Source of the DNA: Chitinophagaceae bacterium
GTDB taxonomy: Bacteria; Bacteroidota; Bacteroidia; Chitinophagales; Chitinophagaceae
Length of the DNA stretch: 64,000 bases
NCBI GenBank assembly: GCA_024103425.1
Contig: JAGFIS010000040.1
Span: 1 to 64,000, forward strand
Direction: 5' to 3'
Part shown: positions 53,172-62,107 of the stretch, piece after piece
Layout of the letters: each line of letters opens with the position of its first letter
How positions within the stretch are numbered: position 1 is the stretch's first letter
Made by a program: the position numbers and the translations under genes
The notes under the pieces: generated by a model
Databases searched by the model: none
Seen by the model: the letters and a program-made list of their open reading frames with translations, nothing else
Told to the model about the DNA's origin: nothing

Positions 53172-53197
53172 ATAAAAAAAGGATCTGCTTCCATAAT

Positions 53198-55315
53198 ATG
53201 GAGAATAACAACGAATCTGCAGAGAACGAAAAGAAATTATCTGTGGAAGACATGCCGCAAGGCGGAATCGAAGGCGTACCCTTCCCCGATTTTCCCGACA
53301 CAGAATCCACAGCCGCAGCTCTTGAGCCTCAGCCTACTGCTGAAGAAATTCAGGAAGAAGCACTGGCATCTGCTCATGACGACTTCGACTGGGAAATGGA
53401 CAAGAGAAACGTTACTGTTTACAGTAAGGAAGAAAGGGCAAAGTACGACGAGGTTTACGACAAAACTTTCAAACTGATCAACGATCAGGAATTAGTGAAC
53501 GGTACTATTGTCGGAATGACCAAAACAGATGTCGTAATCAACATCGGATTTAAAAGTGACGGCCTGGTAGCTCTGAACGAATTCAGAGATACCCCGGGAC
53601 TCAAAATCGGTGATGAGATTGAAGTAATGGTTGTTGAAAAAGAAGACAAAGACGGCAACCTGCACCTGAGCCGCAAACAGGCCAGAACAGTACGTGCCTG
53701 GGAACAGATTGTTGAGAAACACAAATCAGGCGAAATTGTTACAGGTTTTGTTACCAGCAAAACCAAGGGTGGACTTATCGTTGACGTTTACGGTATGGAA
53801 ACCTTCCTGCCGGGATCGCAAATCGATGTTAAGCCTGTTACCGACTACGATCAGTTCGTTGGTAAAACAATGGAATTCAAGGTGGTTAAAATAAACGAAG
53901 CCATCAAGAATGCCGTTGTCAGCCACAAAGCTCTTATCGAAAGCGATATCGAAGAACAGAGAATGGCGATCATCAGCAAACTGGAGAAAGGACAAGTTCT
54001 CGAAGGAACTATCAAGAATATTACAGACTTCGGTGCGTTCCTGGATCTTGGTGGACTGGACGGATTGCTGTACATCACCGACATTTCATGGGGACGTATC
54101 AACCATCCTTCAGAAGTACTGAAACTGGATCAGAAACTGAACGTTGTGGTGTTGGATTTTGACGACGACAAGAAACGTATCAGCCTCGGTCTGAAACAAC
54201 TGACTCCTCATCCTTGGGATACACTACCTGATACCATTAAGGAAGGCGAGATCGTAAAAGGAAAGGTTGTCAACATTGAAGATTATGGTGCATTCCTCGA
54301 AATCCTGCCGGGTGTTGAAGGTTTGGTACACGTAAGCGAAATTACCTGGGCCAATACACCGATCAATGCTAAAGAATTCTTCACCCTCGGTGATGAATAC
54401 GAAGCTAAGATCGTTACACTGAGCAAAGAAGATCGCAAGATGAGCCTCAGCATCAAACAGATGACTGAAGACCCATGGGATACCATTGAAACCCGTTTCC
54501 CTGAAGGAAGCAAGCACAAAGGAGTTGTGAAGAACATCACTCCGTACGGTGTGTTTGTTGAACTCGCTCCGGGCATCGGCGGTATGATCCACATCAGCGA
54601 CCTCAGCTGGATCAAGCGCTTCAATAACCCTAATGAATACACTAAAGTTGGTGAAGAGATCGAGGTGATTATTATGAGCATCGATAAGGAAAACCGCAAG
54701 CTTCAGTTAGGACATAAGCAAATCGAAGAAGACCCATGGAACTCTCTGGAAGAAACATTCCCGATTGGAAGCATCCACGAAGGAACTGTTATCCGCAGAG
54801 ACGACAAAGGTGCGGTAGTTCAGTTACCTTACGGTCTTGAAGGATTTGCTCCCGGCAGACACCTGCGCCGCGAAGATGAAACAACAATCAATGTAGATGA
54901 GACTGCTCAGTTCATGGTGATAGAGTTTGACAGAAATGAAAAGAAAATAATCCTGAGCCACTCACGTATCTGGGAGAAAGAGAAAGCAGACGAAAAGAAT
55001 GCTGCTCTGAAAGAAAAACGTGCTGAAGAAGCATCTACCAAACGTGCAGTGAAGTCTATTCAGAGCAAGGTTGAAAAACCGACTCTTGGCGACTTAGGCG
55101 TTCTGGCTGATCTGAAGAAGAAGCTGGATAGCGATGCATCAAAAGAAAAAGCTGAAACTGCAAAAGCAACTAAGGCTAAGAAAACAGAAGAAGCTGCTGA
55201 CGAAGCAAATACTGAAGAAGCTAAAGCTGAAACTAAGACAAAGAAGAAAGCTAAAGCAACTGATGAATCTGCACCTGAAGCAGAAGGAGATGCCGAAGAA
55301 AAAGGAGAAGCATAA
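53198..55315 (+). CDS. rpsA: 30S ribosomal protein S1
   Basis: Recruits mRNAs to the ribosome, of special weight in Bacteroidota where Shine-Dalgarno pairing is weak. The 705-residue protein has six S1 (OB-fold) repeats starting near residues 100, 177, 265, 349, 437 and 524; repeats 3-6 show the motif GxxxxGxVxxIxxxGAFxE. The first ~95 residues are an acidic extension and the last ~100 (from about 610) a low-complexity Lys/Glu/Ala tail, both common in this phylum. Single gene with its own promoter, leader structure and terminator. Confidence 0.97.
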   Translation: MENNNESAENEKKLSVEDMPQGGIEGVPFPDFPDTESTAAALEPQPTAEEIQEEALASAHDDFDWEMDKRNVTVYSKEERAKYDEVYDKTFKLINDQELVNGTIVGMTKTDVVINIGFKSDGLVALNEFRDTPGLKIGDEIEVMVVEKEDKDGNLHLSRKQARTVRAWEQIVEKHKSGEIVTGFVTSKTKGGLIVDVYGMETFLPGSQIDVKPVTDYDQFVGKTMEFKVVKINEAIKNAVVSHKALIESDIEEQRMAIISKLEKGQVLEGTIKNITDFGAFLDLGGLDGLLYITDISWGRINHPSEVLKLDQKLNVVVLDFDDDKKRISLGLKQLTPHPWDTLPDTIKEGEIVKGKVVNIEDYGAFLEILPGVEGLVHVSEITWANTPINAKEFFTLGDEYEAKIVTLSKEDRKMSLSIKQMTEDPWDTIETRFPEGSKHKGVVKNITPYGVFVELAPGIGGMIHISDLSWIKRFNNPNEYTKVGEEIEVIIMSIDKENRKLQLGHKQIEEDPWNSLEETFPIGSIHEGTVIRRDDKGAVVQLPYGLEGFAPGRHLRREDETTINVDETAQFMVIEFDRNEKKIILSHSRIWEKEKADEKNAALKEKRAEEASTKRAVKSIQSKVEKPTLGDLGVLADLKKKLDSDASKEKAETAKATKAKKTEEAADEANTEEAKAETKTKKKAKATDESAPEAEGDAEEKGEA

Positions 55316-55341
55316 TTTCTCTTTTAGACATAACAAAAAAG

Positions 55342-55368
55342 TCCCGGAGCAATTCCGGGATTTTTTTT
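55342..55368 (+). terminator. Terminator of rpsA
   Basis: TCCCGGA (55342-55348) pairs with TCCGGGA (55354-55360), followed by a run of eight T. It also separates rpsA from the convergent thiolase gene. Confidence 0.9.
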
Positions 55369-55465
55369 ACTCCTAACATCACAGGCTAATTACCTTCAAA
55401 TAAAAAGCGGTACCCGAAACCAACTTTCAGACACCGCTCTGATATTTTATTGGAACCGGTAAGAA

Positions 55466-56650
55466 CTACAACAATTCCACGACCATCGCACTGGCTCCTC
55501 CCCCTCCGTTGCAGATACCTGCCGCTCCGCGCCTCTTTCCGTTTTGTTTCAAAGCATGTAACAACGTTACTATAATTCTTGCACCACTTGCACCCAGTGG
55601 ATGTCCCAGTGAAACAGCTCCTCCGTTTACATTCACTTTAGAACCATCCAAATTCATTTTCTGTATATTAACGACTCCTACTACGCTGAAAGCTTCATTA
55701 ATCTCAAAAAGATCAATATCATTCTGGGTTAGCCCGGCTTTGTGAATTGCCTTAGGTAAGGCTAATGAAGGGGTGGTTGTAAACCACTCCGGTGCCTGCT
55801 CTGCATCGGCATAGCTCACCACTTTAGCAATCGGCTTAATACCAAGCTCTCTTGCCTTATCGGCACTCATCAGCACCACAGCAGCCGCACCGTCGTTAAT
55901 AGTGCTGGCATTCGCAGCAGTAACACTTCCGTCCTTTACAAAAGCAGATTTTAACTGAGGAATCTTATCGAATTTTACGTTGAAAGGTTCTTCGTCATTG
56001 GCTACAATTACAGGATCCCCTTTCCTTTGAGGTACTGCGACGGGAACAATTTCCTCCCTGAACTTTCCTTCATTCACAGCCTGCTGGCTTCTTTGGTAGC
56101 TTTGAATAGCAAAAGCATCCTGATCTTCACGGCTGATGTGGCACTCTGTTGCACACAACTCGGCGGCATTACCCATCGCATAATTGTTATACACATCTGT
56201 GAGGCCATCTTTTGAAATGCCATCAATCACGTTACCGTCACCGTACTTATTACCCCAACGCATAGACTCGAGGTAAAACGGTGCGCTGCTCATATTTTCC
56301 ATTCCTCCTGCTACGACAACTTCAGCATCTCCCAAAAGAATTGCCTGCGCCCCGAACATGATTGACTTCATGCCGCTTGCACAAACCTTATTTACTGTAG
56401 TACAGCACACATTGTCGGGTAAGCCGGCAAACTTAGCCGCCTGCCTGGCAGGGTTCTGACCGAGATTCGCCTGTAATACACATCCCATAAACACCTCATT
56501 TACCCACTCAGGTTTTACCCCCGCTTTTTCAAGGGCTCCCTTGATGGCTATTGCACCAAGATGCGGTGCAGAGATACTCTTCAGACTGCCTCCAAAGCTT
56601 CCCAGGGGAGTCCGGACTGCAGCCACTATAACAACTTCCTTCTTATCCAT
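55466..56650 (-). CDS. Acetyl-CoA acetyltransferase (thiolase)
   Basis: Condenses two acyl-CoA units or cleaves 3-ketoacyl-CoA. The 394-residue thiolase has the nucleophile Cys 90 in TVNKVCASGMKS, the NEAFSVV signature, the GHPLGASGARI His motif and the second Cys in GICNGGGGASAM. Type II (AtoB/PhaA) is likely from length. The ATG at 56650 was chosen because an exact -7 box lies at 56676-56669; a start at 56671 would be inside it. No beta-oxidation genes are adjacent, so the pathway direction is open. Confidence 0.93.
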   Translation of the reverse strand: MDKKEVVIVAAVRTPLGSFGGSLKSISAPHLGAIAIKGALEKAGVKPEWVNEVFMGCVLQANLGQNPARQAAKFAGLPDNVCCTTVNKVCASGMKSIMFGAQAILLGDAEVVVAGGMENMSSAPFYLESMRWGNKYGDGNVIDGISKDGLTDVYNNYAMGNAAELCATECHISREDQDAFAIQSYQRSQQAVNEGKFREEIVPVAVPQRKGDPVIVANDEEPFNVKFDKIPQLKSAFVKDGSVTAANASTINDGAAAVVLMSADKARELGIKPIAKVVSYADAEQAPEWFTTTPSLALPKAIHKAGLTQNDIDLFEINEAFSVVGVVNIQKMNLDGSKVNVNGGAVSLGHPLGASGARIIVTLLHALKQNGKRRGAAGICNGGGGASAMVVELL

Positions 56651-56668
56651 TTTTATCTGATTTATCTG

Positions 56669-56676
56669 CAAAGATA
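56669..56676 (-). promoter_or_regulatory. Putative thiolase promoter, -7 box
   Basis: On the minus strand TATCTTTG, an exact TAnnTTTG match 18 bases before the start at 56650. It decides the CDS start. Confidence 0.65.
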
Positions 56677-56836
56677 ATCAAGAATGGCTCCTTTACCTTG
56701 CGGGTTCGGGAAGACGATTATATTATAACAGTTAATAAATATTAAGACCTGCTCCGGAACTTTTTACAAACCCATATATTGCGTAATTTCGATTACCGCG
56801 TCGGCGGGACTTTTAGTTTTAAATAAATCTTCTGTT

Positions 56837-56935
56837 ATGTCTTCATTCACAACCAAGAAATTTGTAACAATCATGGTGGTTGCAGCCGTAGTTTTAGCAG
56901 CCATATCCATCCTCAGCCTATCTTGCGGAAGATAA
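56837..56935 (+). CDS. 32-residue hydrophobic peptide ending in SLSCGR
   Basis: ATG at 56837 to TAA at 56933-56935 encodes 32 residues starting MSSFTTKKFVTIMVV and ending ISILSLSCGR, i.e. a basic start, a hydrophobic stretch and a lipobox-like LSC with only GR after it. If processed as a lipoprotein only Cys-Gly-Arg would remain. It lies 22 bp upstream of the dnaG GTG start, so it might be a leader peptide or an independent small lipoprotein. TAATTTCG, near the -7 consensus, lies at 56784. No family recognised. Confidence 0.5.
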   Translation: MSSFTTKKFVTIMVVAAVVLAAISILSLSCGR

Positions 56936-56957
56936 AGGAGAGGATTATTGAAATAAA

Positions 56958-58913
56958 GTGATTTCGCGTGACACCATACAACAGGTAGTCAGCAGTATAG
57001 ATATTGTTGACCTTATTGGCGACTTCGTTCGTTTGAAGAAGCGAGGTGTCAATTATCTCGGCCTGTGCCCGTTCCACGATGAGAAGACACCATCGTTTAC
57101 TGTATCTCCGTCAAAAGAAATTTATAAGTGCTTCGGATGCGGAAGAAGCGGGAATGCGATTACGTTCCTGATGGAGCATGAGAAGTATACGTATGTAGAA
57201 GCCATTCGCTGGCTGGCGCAGAAATATGGTATTGAAATCGAAGAGACGGAAACCACTCCGGAACAAAAGATTCAGATACAGGTTGCCGAGAGTCTTCACG
57301 TCATCAATAACTACGCACAAAACTTCTTCTCAAATGCCTTGACGGAAACAGATGAAGGCAAGAGCGTAGGGTTGAGCTATCTGAAACAAAGAGGATTCAG
57401 AGATAATATAATCAAGAAGTTTCAGTTGGGATACTGCCCTTCCGATGACAGTTTTGCATCTACAGCTATACGCAATCAATACAATCCTGAATTACTGATA
57501 AAATCAGGATTAGTTGTTGAGCGGGACGGCAAATACAGAGATAACTACCGCGAGCGGATCATTTTCCCCATCCACAATCAGACAGGGAAAGTAATTGGTT
57601 TTGGCGCCAGACTGATTCGCAAAAACGACAGAGCTCCAAAGTACATCAATACGCCCGAAAACGAGATATACGTAAAGAGTAGAGTGCTCTACGGACTGTG
57701 GCAGTCGAGACAGGCGATCGGAAAGTCAAACGAATGTCTTCTTGTTGAAGGATATACCGACGTCATATCATTGCATCAGGCAGGAATTGAGAACGTAGTT
57801 GCAAGTGGCGGTACTGCCCTCACAAAAGATCAATTGCGTTTGATTAAAAAGCTCACCCACAACCTTACAATCTTCTACGACGGTGACTCCGCAGGAGTAG
57901 CTGCTGCAGAAAGAGGGCTTGATCTCGCTCTTGAAGAAGGGCTCACCGTACGCATCGTTATGCTGCCTGCCCCTGAAGACCCCGACAGCTACGTCAACAA
58001 ATACGGTGCTGAGGCTCTTGAGAATTACATTAAGGATAATAAGCAGGATTTTATCCTGTTCCAGATGGAACAGGCAATAAAAGATGCAGGAAACGATAGC
58101 ATTAAAAAATCGGCAGCGGTAAGAAAGATTGCAGAATCCATCAGTAAGCTGATGCGGCCCGAAGAATTTACTATCCGGCAGGACTACATCAAAAAAGTTT
58201 CTGCCAGATTGAACATTGAGGAAGAAGGTCTGGTGAATCTGATTAACAGTATCTCGCGGGAATATCTCGAAAAGCAGCAAAAGCGTTGGGTGGCCGAAAA
58301 TAAAGGTGAAGGCCGGGACGGAGGATTCCAATCTCCTACTCCTATTCCTCAAATAAAGACAGAACAGGAAGAAGATATCTCAGATTTATTAAGTAAAGAT
58401 ATCTTTCACGAACGGGCTCTTGTAAGATGTCTTTTAGAATACGGAAGCAAACCATTCGAAGACGGGCTAACCGTAGCCGAATACTTGCTTAAGAATACTC
58501 CAATGCTGGAAGACATAACCGACGAAGTGCTTTCTGAAATTACAGAAACATATGCACGGTTATTATCAGAAGGAAGAATACCCGACACGAAATACTTTAT
58601 ATACATCGACAATCGAAAAGTCAGTGAAACAGTCGTGTCTCTGATTGCATTTCCGTACGAAGTCAGCAAAGGCTGGACGGAGAAGTACAATCAGGATGTT
58701 GCGACCAAAGAATCCCAATACATTGTGGACATACAATCATCGCTGCGCTATTTTGAACTGAAAAGAATCAGAAGCCTGATCGTTGAGAACGAAAAAGAAA
58801 TCAGCTCGACCACAGACACCACCAGAATGGATCTTCTGTTGGAGACTCATAAACACTTAAAGGAACTTGAAAAGAACCTCGCGAGTGAAGTAGGTATTGT
58901 TATTCTGAAATAA
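56958..58913 (+). CDS. dnaG: DNA primase
   Basis: Makes RNA primers for replication at the fork. The 651-residue protein has the zinc finger CPFH...CFGC (Cys 37, His 40, Cys 58, Cys 61), the catalytic core with the TOPRIM motif LLVEGYTDVISLHQAG (about 260-275, Glu and DxD further on: FYDGDSAG), and a C-terminal region for helicase contact. The start is GTG at 56958. It converges with the next gene, the two stops being one base apart. Confidence 0.96.
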   Translation: MISRDTIQQVVSSIDIVDLIGDFVRLKKRGVNYLGLCPFHDEKTPSFTVSPSKEIYKCFGCGRSGNAITFLMEHEKYTYVEAIRWLAQKYGIEIEETETTPEQKIQIQVAESLHVINNYAQNFFSNALTETDEGKSVGLSYLKQRGFRDNIIKKFQLGYCPSDDSFASTAIRNQYNPELLIKSGLVVERDGKYRDNYRERIIFPIHNQTGKVIGFGARLIRKNDRAPKYINTPENEIYVKSRVLYGLWQSRQAIGKSNECLLVEGYTDVISLHQAGIENVVASGGTALTKDQLRLIKKLTHNLTIFYDGDSAGVAAAERGLDLALEEGLTVRIVMLPAPEDPDSYVNKYGAEALENYIKDNKQDFILFQMEQAIKDAGNDSIKKSAAVRKIAESISKLMRPEEFTIRQDYIKKVSARLNIEEEGLVNLINSISREYLEKQQKRWVAENKGEGRDGGFQSPTPIPQIKTEQEEDISDLLSKDIFHERALVRCLLEYGSKPFEDGLTVAEYLLKNTPMLEDITDEVLSEITETYARLLSEGRIPDTKYFIYIDNRKVSETVVSLIAFPYEVSKGWTEKYNQDVATKESQYIVDIQSSLRYFELKRIRSLIVENEKEISSTTDTTRMDLLLETHKHLKELEKNLASEVGIVILK

Positions 58914-58914
58914 A

Positions 58915-59367
58915 TTAGAAACCTTCGGCCTCAGCAAAGTTGGCTGCACCTTTCATGCTTACAACCTTAGAATCTCTTTCTACTCCTGCAGGATAGAAAC
59001 GCTGTGCATTCCATACATAGTCTAACACAACGATTTCGCCTCCTTCAAGTCCTTTTTCACAAACGCAATCCCATGATGCTTCTCTGCTCAGATCTGTTGT
59101 AATTTTTGATGTTTGTTTAGGGAATGCAATCCAGAACTTAGTCTCGTCGTGCAACGCAGTGCAAACATCATCGAGAATTCTGTTAAGCTGGTTGGCATTC
59201 AAAACAAAAACCAGGGCAAAGTCTATTTTTCGGGATCTCAATAACTGAGTTACATTTTTTGAAAAAGAAATTTTTGAGAACTGTTTTTCGATGGTGGAGG
59301 GAAGACCTTGAATTAAAACATTTTTTTCATCCTCTAATTGCAACTTTTCCAACAATGTTTGAGACAT
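58915..59367 (-). CDS. Protein of unknown function, DUF3052-like
   Basis: A 150-residue soluble protein. Its middle part (IDFALVFVLNANQLNRILDD, then TKFWIAFPKQTSK) and final EGGEIVVLDYVWNAQRFYP recall DUF3052, in which a strand-helix repeat is followed by a W-x-x-x-R/RF motif. The match is by pattern only. The start MSQTLLEKLQLEDEKNVLIQ is clear; TAACTTCG (59439-59432 on the minus strand), one base off consensus, lies upstream. No function known to me. Confidence 0.6.
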   Translation of the reverse strand: MSQTLLEKLQLEDEKNVLIQGLPSTIEKQFSKISFSKNVTQLLRSRKIDFALVFVLNANQLNRILDDVCTALHDETKFWIAFPKQTSKITTDLSREASWDCVCEKGLEGGEIVVLDYVWNAQRFYPAGVERDSKVVSMKGAANFAEAEGF

Positions 59368-59511
59368 GCCAATAAAATAATTTAAGATTAACTAATCGTT
59401 CGGACAAGAAAATCCAAACAAAAAACGAGCACGAAGTTACAAAAAATAATGCTAAGTAATTCCAAAAATAGCTACAGCATTGATTTTCAACGTGTTCACT
59501 TATATCAACTT

Positions 59512-60324
59512 CTATTTATTGCTAACGGGTTTGTAGTATTGAAGTGCTTCTTCAACATATCCGCGCAAAGCCTGAATTCTCTTTTCATCAAGAGGGTGCG
59601 TACTAAAAATCTCCGGTCCTTGCTGACCTTGCTTTAGCGCAGCCATTCTCTCCCAGAAAGGTATTGCCTCCCTGGGGTTATATCCTGCCATTGAAGAGAA
59701 TAAAAGTCCGTAGTGATCTGCTTCATACTCCTGCTTCCGCGAGTTAGGTAAGAGCACCGCTACCTGTGCACCCGGTGCATAAACGGAATTAAAAATCTGA
59801 TTTACTTTAGGATTGTTAGCCGTGAAAATATTGCCGGCAATTTCAAGTCCTTGTGCTGCCAATGCCTGGCTGATTCTTTCACGACCGTGGCCGGCAACTG
59901 CATGTGTAATTTCATGGCCCATCACAACTGCCAGCGCTGCTTCGTTCTGTGTTACCCCCAACAAGCCTGTATAAACAACCACTTTTCCGCCGGGCATACA
60001 CCACGCATTCACTTCGGGGCTCTGAACCAGGTTAAACTCCCACTGGTATCCCTCCAGCACATCTCCCAAACCCTTCTCTGTATAAAAGGCTGTAATTGCC
60101 TTAGCAATACGATTACCAACACGCTTTACCATCTCAGCATCCTTATTCACAGAAGCATTCACTACCTTATTTTGAGACAAAAATGAACGATATTCTGTAA
60201 CAGCCTGCTGCTGCAGTGCATCTTCTGATACAAGTGTGAGTTGTTTACGACCGGTTATAGGATTAGTCGTACAAGAGGTCGTAGCAAACGAAAGAAATAC
60301 GATAGCAACCAAAAACTTTTTCAT
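59512..60324 (-). CDS. M48 family metalloprotease lipoprotein
   Basis: A 270-residue zinc protease of the LoiP/YcaL type, periplasmic, with lipobox TSC (Cys 18) and a following TNPITGRKQLTLVSE segment typical of this group. The zinc site HEITH (137-141) has the catalytic Glu; the third ligand Glu is in the later EYEADHYG motif. Such proteases degrade misfolded envelope proteins. The start follows an exact -7 box by 14 bases. Monocistronic. Confidence 0.93.
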   Translation of the reverse strand: MKKFLVAIVFLSFATTSCTTNPITGRKQLTLVSEDALQQQAVTEYRSFLSQNKVVNASVNKDAEMVKRVGNRIAKAITAFYTEKGLGDVLEGYQWEFNLVQSPEVNAWCMPGGKVVVYTGLLGVTQNEAALAVVMGHEITHAVAGHGRERISQALAAQGLEIAGNIFTANNPKVNQIFNSVYAPGAQVAVLLPNSRKQEYEADHYGLLFSSMAGYNPREAIPFWERMAALKQGQQGPEIFSTHPLDEKRIQALRGYVEEALQYYKPVSNK

Positions 60325-60338
60325 GCTTTTTATTTTTA

Positions 60339-60346
60339 CAAAATTA
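60339..60346 (-). promoter_or_regulatory. Putative promoter of the M48 protease gene, -7 box
   Basis: On the minus strand TAATTTTG, an exact TAnnTTTG match, 14 bases upstream of the start at 60324. Confidence 0.6.
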
Positions 60347-60442
60347 CCTAATCAGAGGTTCGGCCAGCTGTTATAATTTCTAAAATTCAGCTTACAATAA
60401 AGACTTGATTAGTAGAAGAAGGTTTAGAAGTAGATGAGAAAT

Positions 60443-61096
60443 TTACATTTCTTTTCGCTTCGACTTTCTGCGGTCGCGATTTTTAAAAATAGGCACTCGG
60501 CTTTCGTTGCCCTTCAGTAGCCTTGAGATATTCTTTTGATGGGTAAGAATAATCAGTGCAGCCACAGCAACTGCAAACACACGGTAGAATACTTCTTTCT
60601 CATTATAGATCCACAAAACACAGATCGGCAAAGCTATTCCGGCGAGGATTGAGCTAAGAGAAACATAGCGGGTGAGAAATAAAACCAGAAGGAAAACTGC
60701 CACACAGTTTAGTGCCACAATAGGTTGAATGGTCAGAACCATCCCGAACAAGGTAGCAACACCTTTACCTCCCTTGAAATTGGCCCAGATCGGGTAAATA
60801 TGACCTACCACAGCGGCTAATCCCAAACCCAGCATCAGGTTTGTACGCTCAAGTTCGTTCGTAAGGTAAAATGGTAATAGTCCGTACAGTGCTACTGCAA
60901 ACACCCCTTTAAGCATATCCCCTATCATCACAATAGTGCCGAATTTCGGCCCCAGCACACGGAAGGTATTGGTAGCTCCCATATTGCCACTTCCGTATTC
61001 GCGGATGTCAATATCAAAAAAACTTTTGCTAATGATTAATGCCGTGGGTATTGAGCCAATCAGGTAAGCAATCAGTACTAATAAAGCTTCTTTCAT
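60443..61096 (-). CDS. plsY: Glycerol-3-phosphate acyltransferase PlsY
   Basis: Transfers acyl from acyl-phosphate to glycerol 3-phosphate, the first step of phospholipid synthesis; inner membrane, about seven helices. The 217-residue protein has the three PlsY motifs: YGSGNMGATNTFRVLG, the GGKGVATL loop (after ANFK) and a basic C-terminal segment. The start MKEALLVLIAYLIGSIP (61096) follows an exact -7 box at 61140-61133; a start at 61135 would lie in the box. plsX was not seen in the window. Confidence 0.95.
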   Translation of the reverse strand: MKEALLVLIAYLIGSIPTALIISKSFFDIDIREYGSGNMGATNTFRVLGPKFGTIVMIGDMLKGVFAVALYGLLPFYLTNELERTNLMLGLGLAAVVGHIYPIWANFKGGKGVATLFGMVLTIQPIVALNCVAVFLLVLFLTRYVSLSSILAGIALPICVLWIYNEKEVFYRVFAVAVAALIILTHQKNISRLLKGNESRVPIFKNRDRRKSKRKEM

Positions 61097-61132
61097 ATTA
61101 TCTGATAAGTCGCACTTAAATCGTACAAAAGG

Positions 61133-61140
61133 CAAATATA
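61133..61140 (-). promoter_or_regulatory. Putative plsY promoter, -7 box
   Basis: On the minus strand TATATTTG, an exact TAnnTTTG match 36 bases before the plsY start; TTTAG about 20 bases upstream may be a weak -33. Confidence 0.6.
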
Positions 61141-61192
61141 AGACTAAATTGAACTAAATCAGCTTTTTAGGTTGACCGGAAACCCATAGTGA

Positions 61193-62035
61193 TTAAAGGA
61201 TTTCTGTACTCTTTTTCAATAAAATTGCTATCCAACCTCTGAGAGACACCTCTTTTAGTTCGCTGAACCCCAGCACTTTATAGGTTTTCAGAATCGTTTC
61301 TCTGTCTGATTCAAGAATTCCCGATAACAGTACAAGTCCGTTCGGATTTAACTTATCTGCAATACTGGCGGCAAATTTCAACAAAACGTTCAGATTGATG
61401 TTTGCAAGCACAATATCTGCTTTGGGAGCAGCGGAAATATCGGATGCCAGCGAGAGGGTAATGGCTTCACAATGGTTGTTTTTCACGTTCTCTCCGGCAT
61501 TCTCAATACTCCATTCATCATTATCAAGTGCAAATATGTTCGCAGCGCCCAGCTTTTCGGCAAGTATAGCCAGCACTCCTGTGCCGGTTCCAAAATCAAT
61601 TGCGATTTTGCCTTTAAAATCAACATCCTTCATGAGGCGAACCATCATTTCTGTAGTGGCATGATGGCCCGTGCCAAAGCTCATTTTAGGCGTGATAATG
61701 ATTTCATGTTGTACATCCTTCAGTGTTTCATGGAAACCTGCTCTGATTCCTACAAAGTCATCGACAATTACAGGCTCAAAAGCTGATTCCCATTCGCTGT
61801 TCCAGTTCTTGTCTTCGATCTCTTCTATCCTGATCAAAACATCTGCAGGTATTAAACTCCTTAGCGCCTGTTCATCATAATCTTGCTTAACGATGTATGC
61901 TGTAAGACTCTCCTCCCCTTCCTCAAATGCATAAAAACCATAGTCGGTCAATGCTGCCATAAGGATTTCAGCCTCCTCTTGTTCAACCGGAGCAATAACC
62001 ACTTTGAGATAGATCTTCATGGTCTGTTCAGACAT
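61193..62035 (-). CDS. prmA: Ribosomal protein L11 methyltransferase
   Basis: Methylates the amino terminus and lysines of ribosomal protein L11 using SAM. The 280-residue protein has the PrmA N-terminal substrate domain (KIYLKVVIAPVEQEEAEILMAALTDYG, written here in parts), a linker with WNSEWESAFEPVIVDDFVGIR, and the SAM-binding core IAIDFGTGTGVLAILAEKLGA with the later NIFALDNDEWSIENA and ANINLNVLLKFA. The start MSEQTMKIY at 62035 was preferred; MKIY at 62020 is an alternative. Confidence 0.93.
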   Translation of the reverse strand: MSEQTMKIYLKVVIAPVEQEEAEILMAALTDYGFYAFEEGEESLTAYIVKQDYDEQALRSLIPADVLIRIEEIEDKNWNSEWESAFEPVIVDDFVGIRAGFHETLKDVQHEIIITPKMSFGTGHHATTEMMVRLMKDVDFKGKIAIDFGTGTGVLAILAEKLGAANIFALDNDEWSIENAGENVKNNHCEAITLSLASDISAAPKADIVLANINLNVLLKFAASIADKLNPNGLVLLSGILESDRETILKTYKVLGFSELKEVSLRGWIAILLKKSTEIL

Positions 62036-62107
62036 TATAAAATGCAAAACGTCCAACAGATTGAACTCAAACTATTGGACGCCTTTATGATTCAGGTTTT
62101 TCCTGTT

